DNA of 13,162 nt. Origin: CAZXFG01 sp964640515 (GTDB lineage Bacteria; Patescibacteriota; Patescibacteriia; Magasanikbacterales; GWA2-37-8). Under the pieces are notes generated by a model that saw only the letters and a program-made list of their open reading frames with translations, had not been told where the DNA came from and ran no database searches. Made by a program: the position numbers and the translations under genes. This document shows, one piece after another, positions 7,396 to 12,853 of this stretch. Positions within the stretch are counted from its first letter, which is position 1, and every line of letters starts with the position of its first letter. Location of the stretch: positions 1-13,162 of the forward strand of contig CAZXFG010000021.1 in NCBI GenBank assembly GCA_964640515.1, in the 5' to 3' direction.

Positions 7396-7466
7396 TTCCG
7401 GGGCTAGGAATCGGACCTAGATAGGCAGATTCAAAGTCTGCAGTCCTACCATTAGACGACCCCGGA
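7396..7466 (-). tRNA. tRNA-Gln (UUG anticodon)
   Basis: The 71 nt fold as a full cloverleaf: acceptor TCCGGGG/CCCCGGA, D stem GTCT/GGAC with the loop AATGGTA, anticodon stem GCAGA/TCTGC with loop CTTTGAA (anticodon TTG), a 4-nt variable loop, and T stem CTAGG/CCTAG. The discriminator is A and CCA is not encoded. The GTCTAATGGTAGGAC D arm is typical of bacterial tRNA-Gln. The T loop reads TCCGATT, so the nearly universal U55 is C. The first 15 bases overlap the 3' end of the HTH protein gene. No good promoter is seen close upstream, so it may be read with that gene. Confidence 0.93.
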
Positions 7467-8150
7467 GTATAACATAAATTGTTTGCATAATTCTTCCGTC
7501 CACCCCATGATTTTCCGATTCAAATTAGTACTTCGTCTTACAGTCATCCTCACTACACCATAATAATCCTTTCCTTTATTCTTCCTATAGCTCGCCGTGT
7601 TACCTTTTTTAATCCTTACCGGAATGGGTACATCAAGCGAAATAGGAATAATCTTTCTCCAGTAATCTACCGCCCCTACAATGTCACAACCCTCATGAAT
7701 ATATACTTCGAATTGAATATTTTCTTTCGTCACGCCACAATATTCTATCAACCAATTATGATAATACTTTGCCATTAAAGGATCACTGTTGCAAAATTTA
7801 ACCCCACTCGCTATATTATGTTCTTTTTGCTTATTCCCCTCTGCCCAATATAGAGCCGCGCCCACCAGCCAAAATACTTTCTTATCCAGCTTGCCTATTT
7901 CTATCGCAGCTTCTTTTTTTATTTTTTCAGTAAGAGCGATTCTGTCTGTTTTTCTTTTCAAAGCGCCTCTCAAAGCCGCGTCCAATCTTTTCTGTGTAAT
8001 ATTCTGTTTTTGCGCTTTGGCTAGACCAACATCTCTCAACCATAAAGATAAGGTCGATTTAGCAACCGGAATTTCTTTTAAAATTTCCGAGTATGTTTTT
8101 CCCGCCTTACGAAGTACTACCGCCTTCTCTTTGGCTGATTGCTTGGACAT
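7452..8150 (-). CDS. HTH protein with possible LAGLIDADG-like endonuclease domain
   Basis: About 232 residues from ATG 8150 (an ATG at 8159 would add three). Residues 5-42 (AVVLRKAGKTYSEILKEI, then AKSTLSLWLRDVG) form a Trp-containing homeodomain-like helix-turn-helix of the kind seen in transposases and resolvases. A Lys-rich linker follows. Near 93-107, WLVGAALYWAEGNK resembles a LAGLIDADG-type motif, followed by KFCNSDPLMAKYYHNWL and FEVYIHEG, giving an alternating alpha/beta pattern. From memory, proteins of this HTH plus GALYWAEG...NSDP layout are frequent in CPR genomes; their function is not established. The last five residues and the stop are encoded inside tRNA-Gln. A strong promoter overlapped by a palindrome lies just upstream, which suggests self-regulation. 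DNA binding is likely; endonuclease activity is a guess. Confidence 0.6.
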   Translation of the reverse strand: MSKQSAKEKAVVLRKAGKTYSEILKEIPVAKSTLSLWLRDVGLAKAQKQNITQKRLDAALRGALKRKTDRIALTEKIKKEAAIEIGKLDKKVFWLVGAALYWAEGNKQKEHNIASGVKFCNSDPLMAKYYHNWLIEYCGVTKENIQFEVYIHEGCDIVGAVDYWRKIIPISLDVPIPVRIKKGNTASYRKNKGKDYYGVVRMTVRRSTNLNRKIMGWTEELCKQFMLYSGVV

Positions 8151-8165
8151 AACGAACATAGATTA

Positions 8166-8186
8166 TATGCTATATATTATAGCATA
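8166..8186. promoter_or_regulatory. 21-bp perfect palindrome overlapping the HTH gene promoter
   Basis: TATGCTATA-TAT-TATAGCATA, 9-bp arms around 3 bases. On the minus strand it contains TGCTATAAT, an extended -10 box (TATAAT 8176-8181). A dimeric repressor bound here would block the promoter; the HTH protein itself is the obvious candidate. Confidence 0.5.
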
Positions 8187-8204
8187 CCCTGTTCGTATTT
8201 CCAA
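8176..8204 (-). promoter_or_regulatory. Promoter of the HTH gene
   Basis: TTGGAA (8199-8204) and TATAAT (8176-8181) are separated by 17 nt, with TG one base before the -10. It starts next to the ftsX stop codon. A second TATAAT lies at 8162-8167 and would give an RNA starting about 5 nt before ATG 8150. Confidence 0.6.
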
Positions 8205-8205
8205 A

Positions 8206-9114
8206 CTACACTTTAAGCTGTTTCCTCATGGCTAAGCAACTGGAAACCACGGTCAAAATCAGAACAGCCAAAGTCTGCAAACCAAACAGCCATAGAATAT
8301 GCGATTTATAGTAGTTTGTCAAGGAGAAGTTGTCCGGAAAAACCACGGATAAATAGGGGTCTATCCAGCGTAAAGCCAAAAATACCAGAGCAATAGTCGC
8401 TATTATGCTCACTGTGGTAAAGATGATTGATTCCAACAAATACGGTCCGCGGATAAACCAATTGCTCGCCCCCACCAAACGCTTAATGCTGATTTCCGTG
8501 CGCTGGGTATAAATAGCTACCCGAATGGTGTTAAAAATAATCAGGAAGGCGATAAACGCGAAAAGCACGGCTAACCCCCACCCCACTCTTTCCACTCGAT
8601 TGGTAATATTTTGAAAACGATCCAGAGCTTCTTCGTGATCGTCAAAACTGCGCGCTTCAATCAAATGCGCATACTCCGGCACATCAAGCGCTTCAATTAC
8701 TTTTTTATAATCTTTGGGCTCCTTGGTTTTAACCACCATAGTCGGACCAAAAGGATTGCCGCCCAATTCGGCAAGCGCCGCCAACACTTCCTTATTCAAT
8801 TTATAATTACTCTCAAAAGAATTAAGCACTTCTTCTTTTGACCTAATCGTGACTTCAGTGACTTCAGGGAACATTTGAATATAGGTCTTTATATTATCCA
8901 CTTCTTTAGGGGTGGCTTCGGGAATAAAATATAAACTGACATCAATCTGATTTTTTACCACTCGCACCGCCTCTCCGGTCAACACATCCACGGCCCACAA
9001 AGTGTTCACCGATAACAACATTAAAATCAAAATAAACACGGTCATGAAAGACAAACTGAAATTGCGGGCAATATCCTGAAAAGTAAATTTTAAAATTCTA
9101 AATATTGGATACAT
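8206..9114 (-). CDS. ftsX: Cell division protein FtsX
   Basis: A 302-residue permease-like membrane protein that pairs with FtsE and controls peptidoglycan hydrolases at division. One N-terminal transmembrane segment (about 20-43, SFMTVFILILMLLSVNTLWA) is followed by an external domain of about 120 residues with the FtsX-type opening VSLYFIPEATPKEVD. Then come a second membrane segment near 178-200 (GLAVLFAFIAFLIIFNTIRV), the EISIKRLVGASNWFIRGPYL cytoplasmic motif shared by FtsX proteins, and two further membrane segments (about 228-248 and 275-295). The topology and length are those of the family. The start lies 3 nt after the ftsE stop, so the two form one operon. No terminator separates it from the HTH gene promoter. 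Confidence 0.95.
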   Translation of the reverse strand: MYPIFRILKFTFQDIARNFSLSFMTVFILILMLLSVNTLWAVDVLTGEAVRVVKNQIDVSLYFIPEATPKEVDNIKTYIQMFPEVTEVTIRSKEEVLNSFESNYKLNKEVLAALAELGGNPFGPTMVVKTKEPKDYKKVIEALDVPEYAHLIEARSFDDHEEALDRFQNITNRVERVGWGLAVLFAFIAFLIIFNTIRVAIYTQRTEISIKRLVGASNWFIRGPYLLESIIFTTVSIIATIALVFLALRWIDPYLSVVFPDNFSLTNYYKSHILWLFGLQTLAVLILTVVSSCLAMRKQLKV

Positions 9115-9117
9115 AAA

Positions 9118-9798
9118 TTATAGACGATATTTCCCTTCTCTGTCATCGTTAATGATCTCTCCGTTATTCAGAGTGACCACGCGGCGGCGCAAATGATTAA
9201 CTATCTCTCGATTATGAGTGACTAATAAAACTGTAGTGCCGAATTCATTGATTTTACTCAAAATAGAAACGATTTCGGCTGTGTTAATTGAATCAAGATT
9301 TCCCGTGGGTTCATCAGCCACGATGATTTTGGGCCGATGCACCAGGGCCCGGGCAATCGCCACTCGTTGCTGTTCACCGCCGGACAGCTGATAAGGATAG
9401 CGGTCGGCTTTACCATGCAAACCAACAATCTCCAACACCTGCGGCACCACCGCATGAATACGCCGTCCGCTTTCCCCGGCCACTTCCAAAGCAAAAGCCG
9501 TATTTTCGTAAACTGTTTTTTTGGGTAATAATTTAAAATCTTGAAAAACTATGCCAATCTGCCGGCGCAAAAATGGAATATCGCGCGAACCAATCCGCGT
9601 AATGTCCCAATCGCCGATTTCTATCTTCCCCCGGGTCGGCCGCTCTTCGGCAATCAGAAGCTTAATTAAAGTGGTTTTACCCGTACCGCTCTGGCCGACA
9701 ATGGACACAAATTCACCCGCATCTATTTGCAGGTTTAAATTCCGGACCGCGACTGTTTCAGCGGGATAAATCTTGCTGACACTATGTAATTTAATCAT
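9118..9798 (-). CDS. ftsE: Cell division ATP-binding protein FtsE
   Basis: A 226-residue ABC ATPase that drives FtsX to activate cell wall hydrolysis at the septum. Visible are Walker A GQSGTGKT (35-42), Q-loop FQDFKLL (about 84-90), signature LSGGEQQ (137-143), Walker B IIVADE (157-162) with the DEPTGNLD D-loop, and H-loop VTHN. The Q-loop and the short length are typical of FtsE rather than other ABC importers. I chose ATG 9798 because an upstream alternative (9843) reads through the promoter. TATAAT ends exactly 6 nt before this ATG, so transcription would begin at the A of the start codon. The mRNA is then leaderless, which agrees with the lack of a Shine-Dalgarno. It is followed directly by ftsX. 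Confidence 0.96.
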   Translation of the reverse strand: MIKLHSVSKIYPAETVAVRNLNLQIDAGEFVSIVGQSGTGKTTLIKLLIAEERPTRGKIEIGDWDITRIGSRDIPFLRRQIGIVFQDFKLLPKKTVYENTAFALEVAGESGRRIHAVVPQVLEIVGLHGKADRYPYQLSGGEQQRVAIARALVHRPKIIVADEPTGNLDSINTAEIVSILSKINEFGTTVLLVTHNREIVNHLRRRVVTLNNGEIINDDREGKYRL

Positions 9799-9804
9799 AA
9801 AAAC

Positions 9805-9833
9805 ATTATACCATATTTTGGCAATCCGCCCAA
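9805..9833 (-). promoter_or_regulatory. ftsEX promoter giving a leaderless mRNA
   Basis: TTGGGC (9828-9833), a 17-nt spacer ending in TGG, and the consensus TATAAT (9805-9810) on the minus strand. Six bases (GTTTTT) separate the -10 box from ATG 9798, so the predicted start of transcription is the first base of the start codon. Confidence 0.75.
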
Positions 9834-9866
9834 GACGGGTCAATTCCCATCCGACGGAAATTGAAA

Positions 9867-9884
9867 AGCCGCCAAAAAGCGGCT
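9867..9884 (-). terminator. Terminator after tRNA-Thr
   Basis: Stem AGCCGC/GCGGCT (6 bp) with a 6-nt loop, 6 nt past the tRNA 3' end, followed on the minus strand by TTTC. The short U-tract makes it moderate. Confidence 0.65.
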
Positions 9885-9890
9885 AAAGAG

Positions 9891-9963
9891 AGCCATCCAC
9901 CAGAATCGAACTGGTAACCTACGGTTTACGATACCGTTGCTCTACCAATTGAGCTAGGATGGC
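9891..9963 (-). tRNA. tRNA-Thr (CGU anticodon)
   Basis: 73 nt with a complete cloverleaf: acceptor GCCATCC/GGATGGC, D stem GCTC/GAGC, anticodon stem ACGGT/ACCGT with loop ATCGTAA (anticodon CGT), a 5-nt variable loop, and T arm ACCAG/CTGGT with the normal TTCGATT loop. The discriminator is U and CCA is not encoded. It reads ACG codons. It has its own consensus promoter in the end of the upstream NIF3-like gene and its own terminator. Confidence 0.96.
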
Positions 9964-9971
9964 AAAGTGGC

Positions 9972-10304
9972 TTACATTATATCCATTCTAGGCATTATGT
10001 CAATCGCCGGCTCTTCATAAGGATGGACTTGCTTCACGGCCAAAATAATTTTTTCCGCCAAATCTTTATGGCAAATTGTCTCAATTATCTCTTCCTCCAC
10101 TTCTTCCAGCTTCCCCGTTTCACCCACGGCCGGACGCGCTCCCGCACCTGGCAAAAATCTACCTATACCGCGACTGGAAAATGAACAAAAGGAATAGTTC
10201 CCCTGCTTTCCCGCTCCGGATTCGCCCAGGGCCTGACGAACATTGTCTGCCGCTTCTACCGGAACAGTAATTTTAATTTTTAAAAAATCCGATTCTTTTA
10301 GCAT
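9972..10304 (-). CDS. Stand-alone NIF3/YqfO-type PII-like domain protein
   Basis: 110 residues resembling the inserted domain of YqfO/NIF3 proteins, which also occurs alone as a small protein. Visible family motifs are KIKITVPVEAADNVRQALGE, GAGKQGNYSFCSFSSRGIGR, PAVGETGKLEEVEEEIIE and the C-terminal VKQVHPYEEPAIDI. The HPYEEPA motif is the most characteristic. The metal-binding halves of full NIF3 proteins are absent, so this is a single-domain version of unknown role; a trimeric, PII-like sensing or binding role is only inferred from fold relatives. The ATG at 10304 has no Shine-Dalgarno. The last codons hold the promoter of tRNA-Thr, whose 5' end is 8 nt beyond the stop. Confidence 0.85.
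   Translation of the reverse strand: MLKESDFLKIKITVPVEAADNVRQALGESGAGKQGNYSFCSFSSRGIGRFLPGAGARPAVGETGKLEEVEEEIIETICHKDLAEKIILAVKQVHPYEEPAIDIMPRMDIM
9976..10003 (-). promoter_or_regulatory. Consensus tRNA-Thr promoter inside the NIF3-like gene
   Basis: TTGACA (9998-10003) and TATAAT (9976-9981), both exact consensus, 16 nt apart on the minus strand. These bases also encode the last residues IDIMPRMDIM of the upstream protein. Transcription would begin about 6 nt before the tRNA. Confidence 0.8.
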
Positions 10305-10333
10305 ATTTTTATTTTTTCATCGCGAGTTCCTAC

Positions 10334-10362
10334 ATTATACCTCATATAAAAACACTCTACAA
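10334..10362 (-). promoter_or_regulatory. Promoter of the NIF3-like gene
   Basis: TTGTAG (10357-10362), a 17-nt spacer and the consensus TATAAT (10334-10339). The leader would be about 23 nt and includes a three-codon frame, ATG AAA AAA TAA (10320-10309), ending 4 nt before the start codon. Confidence 0.65.
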
Positions 10363-10386
10363 GCGCGCGTAAGATAGTCGTATAAA

Positions 10387-10415
10387 TTGACAAACACCTA
10401 AAAAACCGCTATACT
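10387..10415 (+). promoter_or_regulatory. Promoter of the ABC-F gene, near-leaderless
   Basis: TTGACA (10387-10392), exactly 17 nt, then TATACT (10410-10415). ATG 10425 is only 9 nt beyond the -10 box, so the 5' leader would be about 0-3 nt. Confidence 0.82.
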
Positions 10416-10424
10416 GGTGTATCT

Positions 10425-11885
10425 ATGAGCCAAGAAAATGTCATAATCCGCTTTGAAAACCTGTCGTTTAGTTACGACCGCGCCAAACCCATTTTAGATG
10501 AGGCCGACTTTTCCGTGCGCGAAAACGCCAAAATTACCATCATGGGGCAAAATGGCGCGGGGAAAAGCACGATTTTCAAACTAATCACCGGCGAATTAAA
10601 ACCGGATAAAGGAGCGGCGCACACCGGTCTTAACTCTACTATCGCCATGACCACACAGGTGATGAAATCGGAAAATTTTGAAAAAACTATAGAAAAATTC
10701 TTTGCCGATGTTTTTCCGAAAAAAATGTACGACCTGCCCAAACGCATCAAAAATATTTTGGAGGTTGTGCATCTGACGGCTCCCCTTGATAAAAAAATAA
10801 AAGATTTTTCCGGCGGACAACAGGCGCGCTTATTGCTCGCGCTCGCCCTCATCCAGAAGCCGGACATCTTGCTCTTGGACGAGCCAACCAACAACTTGGA
10901 CGCCGACGGTATCATGCATCTGACGCGATTTCTCATGGAATATCCCAAAACTTGTTTGGTGATTTCCCATGATGCCAACTTTTTAAACGCTTTCACCCAG
11001 GGCGTGTTGTATCTGGATTCCTACACCCATAAAGTGGAACAATACCTCGGCGACTATTATGGTGTGCTCACGGAAATTGAAGCGCAAATTGAACGCGAGC
11101 GCGCCAAAAACGCCCAGCTCAAAAAAAGCATTCAGGATAAAAAAGACAAAGTAAACTTTTTCGCGCACAAGGGCGGCAAAATGAGAAAACTGGCCAGCAA
11201 ATTAAAAGAGCAGGTGGAAGAAGATGAAGAAAATATGGTTGATGAAAGAAAAGAAGATAAAACCATTCGTGATTTTATTTTGCCCGCGCAAACAGACTAT
11301 GTCACACCGGCCGTGGAAATTCATTCGGTGGGCGTAATGATTAACCACGAACCAACCCGAAAAACTTTGAGCCAGCCGATACAGCTACGCAAAAAACAAA
11401 AACTCTTGATTCAAGGCCCCAATGGCATTGGCAAAAGCACCTTCTTGCGCGCCTTGGCCTTAGGCGAAGAATCCGGAGCTACCATCGCTCCGGAAGTAAA
11501 AGTGGGATATTATCGCCAAGATTTTTCCGGTTTGGATTTTGATCGCACTGCTTACCAAGCGTTGGAAGAAATGATGGTGGAACCGTACAACCAAGAAATC
11601 TATGCCGCGGCCGCGCAATTTCTTTTAAATTCCGAAATTTTGAAAAACAAAGTCGGCTCGCTCTCCGAAGGGCAAAAAGGTCTGCTTTGCTACGCCCGTT
11701 TTTATTTACAAAAACCAGGACTTTTAATCCTGGATGAGCCGACCAACCATATAAACTTCCGCCATCTGCCGGTGATTGCCAAAGCTTTAAACGAATTTCA
11801 AGGCGCCATAATCTTGGTGAGTCATGCCTATGAATTTGTAGACCAAATTCAGATAGATCAAACTTTGGATTTGGGAGCTTTATAA
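10425..11885 (+). CDS. ABC-F family ribosome-associated ATPase
   Basis: 486 residues with two ABC domains in one chain and no membrane segment, the ABC-F layout (EttA, Uup, YdiF and relatives), whose members act at the ribosomal E site. Domain 1 has Walker A GQNGAGKS (about 41-48), signature FSGGQQARLLLA, Walker B with DEPTNNLD, and SHD. A charged Lys/Glu-rich linker of about 70 residues follows (EIEAQIERERAKNAQLKK onward), matching the P-site tRNA interaction motif region. Domain 2 has GPNGIGKS but departs elsewhere: LSEGQ instead of LSGGQ, DEPTNHIN instead of DEPTNHLD, and SHA instead of SHD. Both catalytic Glu residues remain. It is shorter than most ABC-F proteins (about 530-640). Which subgroup it belongs to is not clear. 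It has its own near-leaderless promoter and converges with the cyclophilin gene 9 nt away, with no visible terminator. Confidence 0.92.
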   Translation: MSQENVIIRFENLSFSYDRAKPILDEADFSVRENAKITIMGQNGAGKSTIFKLITGELKPDKGAAHTGLNSTIAMTTQVMKSENFEKTIEKFFADVFPKKMYDLPKRIKNILEVVHLTAPLDKKIKDFSGGQQARLLLALALIQKPDILLLDEPTNNLDADGIMHLTRFLMEYPKTCLVISHDANFLNAFTQGVLYLDSYTHKVEQYLGDYYGVLTEIEAQIERERAKNAQLKKSIQDKKDKVNFFAHKGGKMRKLASKLKEQVEEDEENMVDERKEDKTIRDFILPAQTDYVTPAVEIHSVGVMINHEPTRKTLSQPIQLRKKQKLLIQGPNGIGKSTFLRALALGEESGATIAPEVKVGYYRQDFSGLDFDRTAYQALEEMMVEPYNQEIYAAAAQFLLNSEILKNKVGSLSEGQKGLLCYARFYLQKPGLLILDEPTNHINFRHLPVIAKALNEFQGAIILVSHAYEFVDQIQIDQTLDLGAL

Positions 11886-11894
11886 ATCAACTTC

Positions 11895-12383
11895 CTATTC
11901 AATTACTTCCACTTTGGTCATTTTCACTTCTGACAGCGGCCTATCGCTTCCGTCCACAGCGCCATTGGCAATGGCATCCACCACTTCCATGCCCGCGGTT
12001 ACTCTCCCGAAGATGGTATAGGCGTGAGGCAAAGGATAATCGGCATGCATGATGAAGAATTGACTGCCATTGGTGTCCGGGCCGGCATTAGCCATCGCAA
12101 GGGTGCCACGCGCATACCCACGCTTGTATGAGGATGTTAAGGGATTCAATTCATCGGCAAATTGATAACCCGGACCGCCGCTGCCGGTGCCGGTCGGATC
12201 GCCGCCCTGAATCATAAAGCCCTTAATGACGCGATGAAAAATTACGCCGTCATAAAATCCTTTTTCAGCTAAAGTGACAAAATTCTCCACAGTCTTCGGG
12301 GCATCTTCAGAAAAAAATTCTACAGTGATATTTCCTTTGTTTGTTTGGATTTTTACGATTATAACTTCAGTTTTTTTGTCCAT
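11895..12383 (-). CDS. Cyclophilin-type peptidyl-prolyl cis-trans isomerase
   Basis: A 162-residue single-domain cyclophilin that speeds cis-trans isomerisation of X-Pro bonds. The fold-specific motifs are FHRVIKGFMIQGGDPTG (about 49-65) with the catalytic Arg51, then YKRGYARGTLAMANAGPDTN and SQFFIMHADYPLPHAYTIFG. The Trp found in eukaryotic cyclophilins is replaced by His near LPHAYTIFG, as in many bacterial forms. There is no signal peptide (start MDKKTEVIIVKIQTNKG), so it is probably cytoplasmic. It follows the ywbE stop by 3 nt and is most likely in one operon with it. An internal start could remove the first few residues; the conserved part begins at VKIQTNKG. Confidence 0.95.
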   Translation of the reverse strand: MDKKTEVIIVKIQTNKGNITVEFFSEDAPKTVENFVTLAEKGFYDGVIFHRVIKGFMIQGGDPTGTGSGGPGYQFADELNPLTSSYKRGYARGTLAMANAGPDTNGSQFFIMHADYPLPHAYTIFGRVTAGMEVVDAIANGAVDGSDRPLSEVKMTKVEVIE

Positions 12384-12386
12384 ATA

Positions 12387-12584
12387 TTATTTTGAAATGA
12401 TATTTTGCACCCGCCCCACTTGACCGTCTTCCAGCCGAACCTTGATGCCGTGCGGATGAGTGCTGGAACTGGTCAAAATATCGGCCACGCGACCGCGAGT
12501 CAACCGGCCGGTTCTTTGATCGGTTTTCAAAATAATTTCAACCTCTTGGCCGGGCTGAATGTTTATTCTATTTTGACCGTGCAT
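12387..12584 (-). CDS. ywbE: YwbE family protein
   Basis: 65 residues that match the YwbE family (named after Bacillus subtilis YwbE; DUF2196) over the whole length: RINIQPGQEVEIILKTDQRT, then GRLTRGRVADILTSSSTHPHGIKVRLEDGQVGRVQNI. The HPHGIKVRLEDGQVGRV stretch is the family signature. The fold is probably a small beta-barrel, and the molecular role is unknown; nucleic-acid binding is only inferred from the KOW-like look. It is transcribed with the cyclophilin gene 3 nt downstream. A terminator-like hairpin ends 8 nt before its start codon, and the GC-rich island lies further upstream. Confidence 0.9.
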   Translation of the reverse strand: MHGQNRINIQPGQEVEIILKTDQRTGRLTRGRVADILTSSSTHPHGIKVRLEDGQVGRVQNIISK

Positions 12585-12596
12585 AATAGTTTAAAA

Positions 12597-12612
12597 AACG
12601 GCGTTTACCGTT
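12597..12612 (-). terminator. Small terminator-like hairpin in front of ywbE
   Basis: Stem AACGG/CCGTT (5 bp) with a 6-nt loop. On the minus strand the 3' arm runs into a T-run (12593-12598). It may end transcripts from the GC-rich island or act on ywbE itself. The stem is short, so the call is tentative. Confidence 0.35.
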
Positions 12613-12660
12613 ACGAGCTGTGTCTACGAAAAAGTTAGAACCTATTTTATGAACAAGACA

Positions 12661-12826
12661 GGGGGATAAACGGTGGACAACGAAACGGGGGGGGGCGGAC
12701 AACGACGGGCCAACGGACGGGCAAAAAAGGAAGGGGGCCAGGGGGAGGGAATTTTTTGCCCGTCCTCGCCGCCACCGGCCGCTTTCCCGCCGAGGGGATT
12801 TTTTCGTGCGCGTTTTCGCGCGCGCC
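12661..12826. other. GC-rich intergenic island with G-runs and hairpins
   Basis: Between two AT-leaning coding stretches lies a block dominated by G on the left and C on the right. It holds a run of nine G (12687-12695), two copies of GGACAACGA 22 nt apart (12675-12683 and 12697-12705), a 14-bp perfect inverted repeat (12715-12728 with 12752-12765) whose 23-nt loop holds G5, G5 and G3 runs, and a second hairpin CGTGCGCG-TTTT-CGCGCGCG (12805-12824) with one G-T pair. Reading frames crossing it are low-complexity and start at arbitrary points, so I treat it as non-coding. It may be a structured RNA, a G-quadruplex-forming site or an assembly artefact. Confidence 0.5.
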
Positions 12827-12853
12827 GCCATATTTTTTTACTATGCAAAACAC

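Noticed and set aside
7461..7466. TATACT next to tRNA-Gln as its promoter
   Set aside because: The box overlaps the first base of the tRNA, so transcription would start inside the tRNA.
9799..9843. 15-residue N-terminal extension of FtsE
   Set aside because: It reads through the TATAAT promoter, and family members begin near MIKLHSVSKIYP.
12568..12831. 87-residue Arg/Pro-rich minus-strand frame across the GC-rich island
   Set aside because: All three frames there are open only because of the composition; the sequence is low-complexity and overlaps the ywbE start.
12661..12853. Known structured RNA (SRP RNA, RNase P RNA or tmRNA) in the GC-rich island
   Set aside because: I could not find their conserved core motifs on either strand.
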